From Dryomyza anilis (taxonomy: Eukaryota > Arthropoda > Insecta > Diptera > Dryomyzidae): a stretch of 64,000 bases of DNA. Below the pieces are notes generated by a model, which made no database searches, was not told where the DNA came from, and worked only from the letters and a program-made list of their open reading frames with translations. The stretch spans positions 85,965,069 to 86,029,068 of the forward strand of contig OX638130.1 in the NCBI GenBank assembly GCA_951804985.1. The letters run 5' to 3'. Position 1 is the first letter of the stretch. Each line of letters starts with the position of its first letter. The position numbers were made by a program, and so were the translations under genes. Positions 1 to 11,259 of the stretch are shown piece after piece.

Positions 1-392
1 ATAATAAAAAATAATACAATAAAACAAAAAATAACTACGCTTGTTTTCACAGTTTACCAAATAGTTATAACAACTAACCGCATCAAAACCGTTTTGACTT
101 AGTTTCGTGTTGAGACCTATTAGGCTGTTGTTTGTTTTTTCGTTCGTATTTCACATTTATTCGTCGGACTGCGAAATATTCAATTAGTTTTGTACAAACT
201 GTAATTGTTTATAATTTGTTTCTAAAGAAAACATTGAAAATTAGAGTGGGTTGTGAAAATCAAATTATATGTTGGCGATAATCGCATGACAGACAAAATT
301 AGTTGCAAATTGAATATACTTACGCATATTTTTTGCACAATTTATATTAGTTTATTATTTAAATGCAAAAATTTGAAAATATTTTTATTTTA

Positions 393-406
393 ACAAAAAA
401 AAAAAA
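393..406 (-). terminator. Pol III oligo-T terminator of the tRNA-Ala gene
   Basis: A run of A on the plus strand (T on the minus strand) lies about 14 bases beyond the tRNA 3' end, as expected for Pol III termination. Confidence 0.7.
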
Positions 407-419
407 TCTTCCTTACTGC

Positions 420-491
420 TGGAGATGCCGGGGTTTGAACCCGGGACTTCTCACATGCGAAGCGAGCGCTCTACCACTGAGCTACATCCCC
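420..491 (-). tRNA. tRNA-Ala (anticodon CGC)
   Basis: The minus strand folds into a complete 72-nt cloverleaf. The acceptor stem GGGGATG pairs with CATCTCC, followed by discriminator A at 420. The D arm begins GCTC, the anticodon stem is CTCGC/GTGAG with loop TTCGCAT (anticodon CGC, alanine), and the T stem is CCGGG/CCCGG. Internal box A (TAGCTCAGTGG) and box B are present. A long T run on the minus strand (plus-strand A run about 393-406) sits just downstream and fits a Pol III terminator. The T loop reads TTTGAAC rather than the usual TTCGANY, so position 56 is T; the gene may be a variant or slightly decayed copy, but all stems are intact. Confidence 0.9.
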
Positions 492-711
492 GGATAACCC
501 ATTGTACTCAGAATTTGTTGGGCCTATGATTATGAGTTATACGGACCCCGGAAATATATGTATGCCTTATTAATACCAACTTTTAACTTTTCAATAAAAT
601 TTTAAAATTTAATTTGACTTTTGGTAAAAATTGAAATTTGTTTTAAGGGTGCCTTATTTGTTCTTTAGTTATTTTTAAATTTATTATAAATAGAATAGAA
701 TTTCTAATTGA

Positions 712-1775
712 ACAATTTTTCACATAAATTTCAATTTTTCACTAAAAATTCAATTTGTCACTAAAAATTCAATTTAAAACTTAAAATTAATTTTTTCACT
801 AAAAATTAGTTTTTCACTAAAAATTAATTTTTCACTTAAAATTCAATTTTTCAGTTAAATTTCAATTTTTCACTAAAAATTCAATTTTTCATCAAAAATT
901 AAATTTTTCACTAAAAATTCAATTTTTCACTTAAAATTAAATTTTTTACTACAAATTCAATTTTTCACTTAAAATTAAATTTTTCACTTAAAATTCAATT
1001 TTTCACTAAAAATTCAATTTTTCACTAAAAATTCAATTTTTCACTAAAAATTAAATTTTTCACTAAAAATTCAATTTTTCACTAAAAATTCAATTTTTCA
1101 CTAAAAATTCAATTTTTCACTTAAATTCAATTTTTCATTTAAAATTCAATTTTTCACTAAAAATTCAAATTTTCACTATAAATTCAAATTTTCACTAAAA
1201 ATTATATTTTCACTTAAAATTCAATTTTTCACTAAAAATTCAATTTTTCACTAAAAATTCAATTTTTCACTAAAAATTCAATTTTTCACTAAAAATTCAA
1301 ATTTTCACTAAAAATTCAATTTTTCACTAAAAATTCAATTTTTCACTAAAAATTCAATTTTTCACTAAAAATTCAATTTTTCATTTAAAGTTCAATTTTT
1401 CACTAAAAATTCAAATTTTCACTTAAAATTAATTTTTCACTAAAAATTCAATTTTTCACTAAAAATTCAAAATTTCACTAAAAATTCAATTTTTCACTGA
1501 AAATTAAATTTTTCACTAAAAATTCAATTTTTCACTAAAAATTCAATTTGTCACTAAAAATTCAATTTTTCACTAAAAATTCAATTTTTCACTTAAAATT
1601 AAATTTTCACTTAAAATTCAATTTTTCACTTAAAATTCAATTTTTCACTAAAAATTCAATTTGTCACTAAAAATTCAATTTTTCACTAAAAATTCAAATT
1701 TTCACTAAAAATTCTATTATTTCACTAAAAATTCTATTATTTCACTAAAATAAATTTGTCACTTAAAATTCAATT
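712..1775. repeat. 19-bp AT-rich minisatellite, about 1.06 kb
   Basis: Tandem copies of roughly TTCACTAAAAATTCAATTT repeat from about 712 to 1775 with point changes (ACTTAAAATT, TTTGTCAC) and 1-2 base indels. The array decays into AT-rich sequence at both ends. A closely related unit recurs at about 28.87-30.42 kb. Confidence 0.9.
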
Positions 1776-3180
1776 TTCCACACAAAATAAAATGTTCCAC
1801 GTAAAACTAAATGTTCTTGACAAAAATTAAATTCAATTTTGCACACTAAATTTAATATTTCTATAAAATTCAATATTTATCTCAAGTTTCAGTTTTTCAA
1901 AACAAATTCAATTATTCATGAAAAATATTTCAATTTGATATAAAATTCCAGTTTTTCTTATCGAATTTAATTTTTTTTTTTTACAAATTCAAATTTAAAT
2001 CAAAAAATAAAATTTTTCATTAAAAATACAAATATTATTGAAATTTTAATTTTACTACAAGCTCATTATTGAGTTGAAAACATTTATTTTTTAACAATTA
2101 AGAAATAATGAATTAAATAATTAAAAATAAATAAAATTGAATACACACTTTTTGTATTTCGAAATACGGATGTCCATTTTATGTAGTTGTTGTCGGATGT
2201 ATCGAACAAAAACATCGATGTTTTCGATGTATCGAACAAAAACATCGATGTTTTCGATGTATCGAATGTAAATTTGTAGGTAAATAATTTAAATTTTTAT
2301 CTTCATTTATACGATTTTGAATGTCAAATAACTAAAAGAAAAAGTTTAAAATATATAAGTGTTTGACTTGAAATATTGGAATGGGAATCAAAAATGTCTA
2401 AGTTCATGTTATGTTATCATGAGAAAAACTCGAAAACCATGTATGAATCAAAGGTTATTTAAAGTTTTTACTTTCAAATAGAACAATTCCAAATAAATAT
2501 TTAAGTTTAGCTAGTTTCGATTAGCAAATATGAATTTAACAGTGATTCGATGTATCAAAAATATACATCAATGTATCGAATAGATTTTGAGGATAATCGG
2601 AAAACATCGATATATCGAAACAATATATCGGGTGTTTTTAAAACATCGATGTCCAACCCTATTTCGAACGAAACGAAATTTGAATTTCATGTTACTTGAT
2701 TTTTAAAACTTTGAGATTTGTTTAAATTTACCAATTAATAAGCTTTCGTTTGGAAATACAGAAAGAGGCAGTAACAATAAATATAAAATTTTGACTAATA
2801 ATTCTAATAAAATGTTTGTGGAACATTTTAAATTTTTCTTACCTAGACCTTTTTAAATTTTTTTTTTAATGCCATTTTCAAAAAAAGACGATTAAAAAAA
2901 GACTTGATTATTGAAAAGAAATATAAATCAAGATTTTAAATAAAACTATACAACAATTATTCTGTTTATGCAGTAAAATAAATACCAAAAGAATGTAATT
3001 ACTCAAAATAAGTACCACTTTAAAACCAAAAATCCAGCTATATACTACAACATTTGGTACAATCCTTTTTCTTTCGCGCATCTTTTCATAAACGCACGTT
3101 TTACAAATAAATAAAATATATTTATGTCTGAGCATCAAACAAAATTGTGAAATTCTTTTAAAGACAAAAATAGGCAATTG
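1776..3180. other. AT-rich intergenic stretch with a short ATCGAT-motif repeat
   Basis: No credible gene is seen. At about 2190-2268 the motif TCGAACAAAAACATCGATG is repeated, with more ATCGAT/TATCGA motifs to about 2650, suggesting a small decayed repeat. The rest is AT-rich and featureless. Confidence 0.5.
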
Positions 3181-3850
3181 TCACGTCCGTTCAACCCGTC
3201 GACGAAAACGAGACAACGACGAATCCAACTTGCAGGATGGATAGTTTACCAGACAAGAACAAAATGCAAAATGAAAAAACACCTTACAATATAGTATTTC
3301 TAAACTATACAACATTTGTGTAGTATTAGAATCTTTTTTAAGTGAGTTTTGTGGCATGTTCTACTGGTAAAGAATTTGACAGTCAACGTGACTCTTACGA
3401 CTAGATGGTTGTCAAAATGCATACGAAAGTGATAATAAGAATGAATGTCACGTTCGGTATTTAAACAAAGCCTGCGACACGATGAAGACGAAGACCACGA
3501 CGACGAGTATTAGAATCGGTAGGTAACACCTTAGCGCATGGCACTTACCAGTGTTTAGTGTTTACTTTGGTGAGTTTAACTTTTGTGCATTGTTTTCAAA
3601 ACGTTTGCCACACGGGCGCCGTTTTTAGAACCTCTGAAATACCAGTTTCGTAGCGCAGCAGATACGAAAGAAAATCCTTGTTGCCTTGACTTATGAACGA
3701 CGACGTGTTTTTCCTATTTTTCCCGTGTTCATTTCTGTGGTCTGTTAATCAGATGTTGAACGACGAGTGTGGGAAAAAGTACATCATTTCACACCGCGCT
3801 GCAGGTAACACTGTGGCGGGGACCCGACTTTACTACATGTTTTAAGTTCT
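3181..3850. other. GC-elevated island, possible promoter or 5' exon region
   Basis: Base composition rises sharply against its surroundings, with CG-containing words (GACGACGACG, ACGGGCGCCG). A 50-codon plus-strand reading frame at 3693-3845 begins MNDDVFFLFF and is hydrophobic near its start, with a possible donor (GCAG/GTAACA) about 3804. This could be a promoter or leader exon of gene A, 12 kb downstream, or unrelated. There is no homology evidence. Confidence 0.25.
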
Positions 3851-5080
3851 AAGTAATTGATTTTTATTGTTTTTTATTGATTTTTATTTGAGAAACGTGA
3901 TAAGGTAAAGTGAATGAAAGAAAGATCAATGCACGATATGCGGGGTGCGTGTGTGTGTGGGGATCTATTAGTTATTGAATAGTGCTATTCCAAATTTATA
4001 GATAGTACTTTATAAGCCAAACAATCTATTGAAATTCCTTGATATTACGTATACCAAAAACCTTTTAGCTGCTGCTTTTGAAATTCTTGGTTAGTGATTT
4101 TTATAAAATTCAATTAGTTGGTGGTCCCTAAAATAAAATACTTAATACATTAACTAAATCCAAATATAATTAATAGCTGACTTTAAGGAATTTCTCGTAA
4201 TTTAAATTTGAGCCATAAAATTAGGCGCTAAACTGCAATAAATTTAATTTAGTCCGATCGAAAGCACTCTCCCCGTAATACAATTAACATAAAATAGAAA
4301 AACATACATTTGAAAAGCTCTTAAGTCTCGAACAAATTGCTTTTTGCTAATATTTAGAAAAATAAATTTTGAAAATAAAAATAAAACTAATTCTGGTGAA
4401 AAACAACAATCAACGTACGGAAATACCATGCGTTTAAAATTGCCCCCATAAAGCCAGGCGGCCGCGGCCTTTCTTTCTTTCTTTCTTTCGCTCTCTCTCT
4501 CACTCTCTCTCTCTATCTATCTAAGAATAGTAGAAATAAACACGAACATTGTGAAAAATCAATAATTTATTTTTAATTGTCTGCGCTGGAGTGCGACAGA
4601 TACGAGTGATATATATTTTTATAGAGATCTGTGCACGCACGCACGCATCATCTATCGCAAACTTTTTCGTTTTTGATTTCGATCTTTTTTTGTTGTGGTA
4701 TATGTGCTATATAGATCGACTTTATGTTTCCGGTCCGTAGAGCGCGTTACGCGGCACTTATAATACATACATCAATTTTGACAAACCGTCTGTCTGTCCG
4801 TCAGTCAGTCGTTCGTCTGTATTTGCTCCAAAATGTGCAGGAACTTTAAAGTGGCAGCAAGATTTTTGTAATGGGAAATTAATAAGACATCATTTCGTTG
4901 TATAGAATATGCGTACAGAGCGTGGGCGCAAAACTACGGGAGTAGGGTGGAATAAGGGCAGATATTTTGTATGTGCGCCATGACATAGGAACTTAGGCTG
5001 ACTTTAAACTATACAGCAAATATAAACAGACTTAAAAATATAATGGAATACTTAGAAACTGTATAAATAAAAAAGCATGA
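3851..5080. other. Intergenic sequence outside the candidate promoter
   Basis: Apart from the 4440-4870 patch, this stretch is AT-rich with short microsatellites (GCAC run near 4630, GTCT/GTCA words near 4785-4820). No coding sequence is supported. Confidence 0.4.
4440..4870 (+). promoter_or_regulatory. Candidate promoter region (GAGA-type tracts plus initiator-like motif)
   Basis: A CTTT run and CT-rich tract at about 4470-4520 reads as GAGAG repeats on the other strand, the type of site bound by GAGA factor in Drosophila promoters. Further on, TCAGTCAGTC at 4801-4810 matches the insect initiator consensus TCAGT. A GC-rich patch GGCGGCCGCGGCC lies at about 4458-4470. It is upstream of gene A on the same strand, whose first exon is missing, but the link is inferred. 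Confidence 0.25.
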
Positions 5081-6330
5081 TAAGCATGATAGTCTTGTCG
5101 TTCTTGTGCTTGCATCGGTATATCGATCTTGCTCTTGCAAAAACCGCAAGAATCCAAAAATACTGAAAATATCACAGTATTTTATGAAACATTCATCAAC
5201 ATTATGATTTCTTCATATAATATAATGAATTTTTCCTTTGAAGGCATGAAGACATTGTATTTTCTAAGGCAAATGCAAGAGCAGGAACTAAACATTTTAG
5301 TCTCGTGCTTGCAAGGTCGTTCTTGTTCTTGCATCGGTAGGTCGATCTTGCTCTAGCAAACACCGCAAGAATCCAAAAATAATGAAAATTTCACAGTATT
5401 TTATGAAACATTCATCAACATCATGATTTCTTTATTAATATAATGAATTTTTCTATTGAAGACATGAAGACTTTGTATTTTCTAAGGCAAATTCAAGAAC
5501 AAGAACTAAGTATGATAGTCTTACTGTTCTTGTGCTTGCATCGATAGGTCGAATTTGCTGTTGCAAACACCGCAAGAATCCAAACATACTGAACATCTCA
5601 CAATATTTTATGAAACATTCATCAACATTAGGATTTCTTTATTGATATAAGGATTTTTTTCATTGAAGACATTGTATTGCTAAGGCAAATATAAGAACAA
5701 GAACTAAGCATGATAGTCTTGTCGTTCTTGTGCTTGCATCGGTATATCGATCTTGCTCTTGCAAAAACCGCAAGAATCCAAAAATACTGAAAATTTCACA
5801 GTATTTTATGAAACATTCATCAACATTATGATTTCTTCATATAATATAATGAATTTTTCCTTTGAAGACATGAAGACATTGTATTTTCTAAGGCAAATGC
5901 AAGAGCAGGAACTAAACATTTTAGTCTCGTGCTTGCAAGGTCGTTCTTGTTCTTGCATCGGTAGGTCGATCTTGCTCTAGCAAACACCGCAAGAATCCAA
6001 AAATAATGAAAATTTCACAGTATTTCATTAACATTATGATTTTTTCATATAATATAATGAATTTTTCCTTCGAAGACATGAAGACATTTTATTTTCTAAG
6101 GCAAATGCAAGAACAAGAACTAATCATGGTGCTTTTGTTCTTGCCGGTTCGTTCTTGTTCTTGCATCGATAGGTCGAATTTGCTCTTCTAAACACCGCAA
6201 GAATCCAAAAATACTGAAAAGTTCACAATATTTTATTATAGTAGGCTTGTTCTTGTATTGTCGTTCTTGTTCTTGCATCGGTAGATCGATCTTGCTCTTG
6301 CAAACACCGCCAGAATCGAAGAAGTACTGA
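5080..6330. repeat. About 208-bp satellite, about six monomers, with a 624-bp higher-order unit
   Basis: The block CTTGCATCGGTA-nnn-CGATCTTGCTCTTGCAAA-nnn-CCGCAAGAATCC starts near 5109, 5329, 5535, 5732, 5953, 6160 and 6275. Monomers are about 200-220 bp, the last truncated. The monomers at about 5109 and 5732 are nearly identical while neighbours differ more, giving a three-monomer unit of about 624 bp. The open frames inside are by-products of the repeat (they recur exactly 624 bp apart) and are not genes. Confidence 0.9.
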
Positions 6331-7150
6331 AAATTTCACAGAATTTTATGAAACATACATCAACATTATTATTTGTTCATGAGATATGATTTGTTCATGA
6401 GAGTTTTGGACTTTTTGCTCAGCACTCTGTATTTTCAGTATTTTCCGATTCATGGCATATATGTTTCACAAATAATATGGCAAATATTCGTTCATCAAAA
6501 ATTTATGATTTCACAATTATTTCATTAATGTTAACCAAAAGAAGTCTTCAGAAAATTACACACACATCTTAAACACCTGTAGTACAACATGGGTTAAATA
6601 TGGTACATAGTCACCACAACAGCTGGAATCATTAAAAAGTCCGCCACCAATCGTTGTGTCGAGTTAGCAGATTCAGTTTTATATAATACACATTATTTAT
6701 ATGCTCTTATATACTACACATAGTTTTACATTCATACATAAAACGTGGTTTCACGTTTTTCTCGATGACTTCTTTATGACTTTGCCTTGGGAGGCATTAA
6801 TCGTGTGGCACCACCGTATTAAACCACGGGATGCTAAATGACTTAAAAAAAAAATGTGCAAAATTTTGTATATTTTTCTTTTGCTTTAAACTACAACATT
6901 ATTCGAGGATGTAAATGCTAAAACCGTATAAGAAACGCTTCCCGTCTAGACAGACGCTGCCTTTTGCATATGAAGACATAAAAGAAATTTTCGCGAGCGA
7001 TGATCATCGCATCATTTCCTTGAACATTTTTAAATATTATTTTTAAATTAACAAAAAAAAAAATATTTGATGAACAATAAATGTGTGTAATATGATAATA
7101 GATTTTTTTTGAAATTTATATTTTATATAAAAAAAATACACGCAAAAAAA
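6331..7150. other. AT-rich intergenic stretch
   Basis: No gene, RNA or clear repeat is seen beyond fading similarity to the preceding satellite up to about 6430. Confidence 0.4.
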
Positions 7151-7159
7151 TATACCATA

Positions 7160-7400
7160 AAATTAATAGTTTTGACATAAGTGGACGGATCGGAGTTCAA
7201 AATGAACCGATTATTCTCAATTTCAATAGCAGACAGTGTAGATGCATAACTAATCTAACTTTAGAATTTCATTGATTTAGCTCCTCTAGATTTTCTGTAA
7301 TCGTGATTTCAACAACACACAGACAGACGTTGATCGCTAAATCGACTCAGGAGGTCACATTGATTAAGAACATAGTACTTTATAATACCAGACACGTCTT
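7160..7400 (+). repeat. Decayed dispersed repeat (GACAGACG...GCTAAATCGACTC type)
   Basis: The phrases ACAGACAGACGTTGATCGC and TAAATCGACTCAGGAGG, followed by 'gattaagaacatagtacttt' and 'accagacacgtct', match the order of motifs in the better-preserved copies at 8690-9450 and 14655-15270. This is an older, diverged relative. Confidence 0.5.
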
Positions 7401-7465
7401 CCACTGTTAATGTAGAATATATAAAGTGTTTTGATGAAAAATTAAACTTTTGAGAAAGTCTAATA

Positions 7466-7735
7466 CCCAAGTAACAATTCCTACCAGTATCCAGACAGTT
7501 TTACTACTAATCACTTGTCAAGTATCTCGCAAGCGATGTCAAGCACTTTACGACGAGAAACTAGCCAGTAGAACTCTTCGGTTTCTGGACATTTCCCTCC
7601 CAGTAATCGACCAGTTTTTTACTAGTTTTTTGAATAATTTTACTGGCGGCGAATATACTCTTCAAATCCCTACCAGTAACCGACAAGTTTTCGACTAGTT
7701 TTCACCGGCGATTATATACTTTTCAAATTCCTACG
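7466..7735. repeat. Short tandem repeat (CCTACCAGTA... units)
   Basis: Three imperfect units contain 'cctaccagta', a 'cgac(c/a)agtttt' motif and 'gactagtttt', starting near 7481, 7599 and 7668. It begins with CCCAAGTAACA, the same terminus as the element at 8329-8633, so it may be part of a related element. Confidence 0.5.
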
Positions 7736-8328
7736 TGAAATTTAGCGGTATTTAGCTGCACAGTAAATACAATTTAATAATTTTATTATATGGGTAATTT
7801 GACATCAAATCGACAGGGTTTTAAATTTGTTCTTCGATTTTCGTGAAATTTAGTTAATGGCTTTGAATATATAAAAAAAAATATAAGTTGATTTTTTTTT
7901 CGAAATTCGAAAATTTCAAATGATTATGATGTTTCAAAAACACAACTTTTTCTTATAGAGATAACTTAAAGGCATTATCTAGGTCAATAATGTTGATAAA
8001 TGGATATTTTTGATGTCTATTATGCTAAGAATTGAATGTAGTTTTTGATTCTGGTATACATTTCTTTTTATAATTCGACTAATAATTATTAAATTATTGT
8101 AAAGTTTTCGAACTCGAACTTTATTCACTAGTGATGAGGACTAAAAGAAAATCTCGATTTTGTCCGAAACTTGAAATTCGAGATACGATTTAAAATTGAG
8201 TTCGATATTACTACTTTATTTTACTTGAAAAATTTGAGACAAGATTTGAGATTTTATTCATTTTCGAGATCGAAACACAAAAATTTCGCACTTGTCAAAT
8301 ACACATAAATTTATTTTTAATATTATAA

Positions 8329-8633
8329 CCCAAGTAACACATTTCAAAACTTAGTCTGGATCTGCAAATTAACATGTAACGAATATGTATCGATACGTGG
8401 AATTGAATCGGTTCTTGGCTAAGAATGGAAATCTATGTAGAAATCAGTATTGAAACTCGAAAAATTCTATTCAAACTTCAAAAAAAATTTGAAAATCGAT
8501 ATATAGAAAAACTGTGTCATGGGTCAAGGAATTCTCTACATTTTTTTCCATTTAAATTTCGCTAAGTATCTACTGCCAAACTAACGAAAATATCTAGAAT
8601 TCGTGACGAAATCTGTATTTTGTGTTACTTGGG
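8329..8633. mobile_element. 305-bp MITE with 13-bp terminal inverted repeats
   Basis: The segment starts CCCAAGTAACACA and ends TGTGTTACTTGGG, a perfect 13-bp inverted repeat, with AT-rich non-coding sequence between. Size and ends fit a non-autonomous DNA transposon. No clear target-site duplication is visible. Confidence 0.65.
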
Positions 8634-8689
8634 AAGTATCCAAAAATATTTGTTTTTATAAAAAACGAGTTGGGAAAGTTAGGTCACAT

Positions 8690-9452
8690 GGGTAAGTTCG
8701 GTCACATGGGGCGGATTTTTATAGTCGGTCGGGCCCGACTATGGAATACCCTACACCTTTGGTGGGGATATTAACCCTCAGAATATCATTCATATACCAG
8801 ATTTACGTCTTTTATCCCCATAAATTAAAAAATTATATAAAGTATAAAAACAAAAAAAAAAAATTTTTTAAATGTAATTGGGCGGACCACGCCTATATTT
8901 AAAAGGCAAATATTTCATAGATTTGATTTTAATAATTTACGGATCAAATTTCCACTATGAAAACCCGGGAAATAATGAAAAAAAAATGTGGGCGGATCAC
9001 GCCCATTTTTGGGCCACATATTTTTAGGTGAATTCTAACAATACCTTTTAAATTTTATAACTATACATTGAATACTTTTCGAGTTATTAGTCCCGAAAGA
9101 GTTATATAAAATTGACTTGTATGGGAGGTGGGCGTGTCCGTTGACCGATTTGGCTCATTTTCAAACTCGGTTCCTAGTTTTGGCTAAAATATATTGAGAC
9201 GAAATTTCATCGCATTCTGATCAGTATTTCTCAAGTTATTCTGTATTCGGACAGCAAGACAGCAAGACAGCAAGACAGCAAGACAGCAAGACGGACAGAC
9301 AGACAGACGGACATGGCTAAACGGACTCGGGTAGTGATGCTGATCAAGAATATATATACTTTTCCATACCGGACACGCCTCCTAAGGGGCGTTACAATAT
9401 ATGCACAAAGTTAATATACCCTGTACCTCATAGGTGTAGGGTATAAAAAATG
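8690..9452 (+). repeat. Dispersed repeat, copy 1 (GTCGGGCCCGAC...CATAGGTGTAGGGTATAAAA)
   Basis: This copy starts near GTCGGTCGGGCCCGACTATG and carries 'gggaggtgggcgtgtccg', a (GACAGCAA)/(GACA) microsatellite at about 9251-9312, 'ggacatggctaaacggac', and a final 'cctcataggtgtagggtat'. A second copy lies at 14655-15270 and weaker relatives at 7160, 37735 and 53585. Similar sequences are common in fly introns and are probably derived from a transposable element whose class I cannot fix. Confidence 0.75.
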
Positions 9453-11100
9453 ATAAAAAATGCGATTGTTTAAAATTATTCTGCATGCAAACAACAAATT
9501 TCATAATTATTCAGTGTGACCAACTATGACATAATAAAACTGATAACTGCAGGTGTTTCAAGCGACAAGTTAAACCATTTCATATTCATAACGTAGAGTA
9601 ATCAAATTTGACGAAAATGCGATAATTAAAGTCGCTTAATAATTATAATAAACGTGACAGTCGCCTTCTGTGGCATAAGTAGCTATAAACGGAAACCTCG
9701 GAGACAGTAACCATAATAAATATCAGAAAAAAAATATATACATATAACCCAAAAAGAGTGGCTTTAAAGTATTAACAAAAGTAAACAATAAAAAAACAGC
9801 TGCTCTAACCAACAAAAAAAGGGAAAGAAAAATAAAAACACAATTTTCATAAAAATTCAATTAAAAGATTTTAGCGCAAACTGCTTTTTAACGATTGTGA
9901 CACCACCACCAAGTGATTGACCGCAATCCATCTACAAATGCTGCCTTTGAGACGTACGAACTAAAAGACTGCGCAATATTTTATATTATGGTTGTTGTGT
10001 CGATATAACGAACAACGATTGAAATAAGTAAAGAACAAACGGCCTTAGCGACAACGCAGCAGCCTGCATACAAAAAGTATCTAAAAGATACACATGCATC
10101 CATCCATCCAAACAACCAGCCAGCCATCCGTCCATCGAGCAGATACGCATGCATCCATCAGATATACTTGGAGTTACAAGTGCAAAGAGCAATGAAACGC
10201 AAGTCAAACGATCATAAAATAAAACAAAACCAAAAATAAAAATAAAACAATGCATATAAGAAACACAATATGAATCCATACAGAACACACAACCGCAACA
10301 GTTGGTGCAACGCGAGTGAGAGGGTCACCTAGCCTAACCATGCAACTTCTATCCGAACAAATGTCATGAATAAACTCCACACTAAAACAAAAAAAAAACT
10401 AAAAACAAAAAACAGTAAACTCCAATTTCAATGGCTCCCATTCGAATTGCGCACTCGGCACACAAGTGTTTTCCGTTTCGAAATAGGGAAGACTGGGGTG
10501 ACTGAGTCGATTTTTGATTTGAAATGTAAACGGGATGACAGAACAATACTGCTACGATTTACGACCAAAAAGTAAACTATTCCGACATTCTCCGATCGAA
10601 AACGTTTTTACCTTAAATACGCACCAGGAATCAACCGACTAAAATCAAACATTCGTTTAAACAACTCTATTTAAACTTCCCGCTATGACTTCAAAAATGT
10701 ATCTTGATCCAAGCGCCATCATTCGCGTCGATGGCCGCTTGAAATCAACATTATTCGAACAGATGAGGGAACCAACATTGAAAAGAGATTTAAGAGTGAA
10801 ATTTCAATTAGATCGAGTTTGTTTTTTTTTATTGTCCCAAAATTCTATTTTCAAATAAAACTTCAATCGCTTCAAGCACGGTGATATATACACGGTATAT
10901 ATATTTTAGCTCAGCTCATTTTCAAAGACGAAGAATTTATCCAAATATATTATGATAGTTTTCTGACTTCTTCTTCTTCTGGTTATAACTCCTTAAAGGA
11001 ATTGTTATAAAAAAACTATTAAAAATAGTGGTTAATCGTTAAGATTCTAACTTCAAGTGTTCAGTGTAAATCATCCTTAGTATGTTCCCTATAATCGCTC
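9453..11100. other. Intergenic stretch with a CA-rich, UTR-like segment
   Basis: About 9890-10370 is richer in C and A (CATCCATCCATCC, CAACAACAACG-type words) and lacks long frames; it resembles fly 5' leader sequence and could be an untranslated exon of gene A, but nothing proves it. The remainder is AT-rich without recognisable features. Confidence 0.3.
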
Positions 11101-11102
11101 CT

Positions 11103-11258
11103 TAAGGCGAGTATACACGATAGAGAAAATAGCTAGAGATAGAGCCAAAAATCTCATAGAGTTGTGTAAACACTAAATAGAGCTCCACTGTAGGGAGCTC
11201 TACGGTAGATTTTTTTCTCTATCTCTAGCTAATTTCTCTATCGTGTATTCGAGCCTTT
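11103..11258. mobile_element. About 155-bp hairpin MITE with TTAA-like flanks
   Basis: Left arm (11103-11144) and right arm (11217-11258) are inverted copies matching at about 40 of 44 positions; both contain CACGATAGAGAAA and AGCTAGAGATAGAG. The loop holds a smaller hairpin AGAGCTCC/GGAGCTCT. The left arm follows TTAA and the right arm is followed by TTTA, suggesting a TTAA-type target site. It is non-coding. Confidence 0.75.
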
Positions 11259-11259
11259 A

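Noticed and set aside
5129..5980. Two nearly identical 75-codon frames 624 bp apart
   Set aside because: They follow the satellite's higher-order period, and other monomers break the frame; not a gene pair.
5080..6330. Considered as a CRISPR-like array
   Set aside because: Whole monomers repeat with no unique spacers; the genome is eukaryotic.
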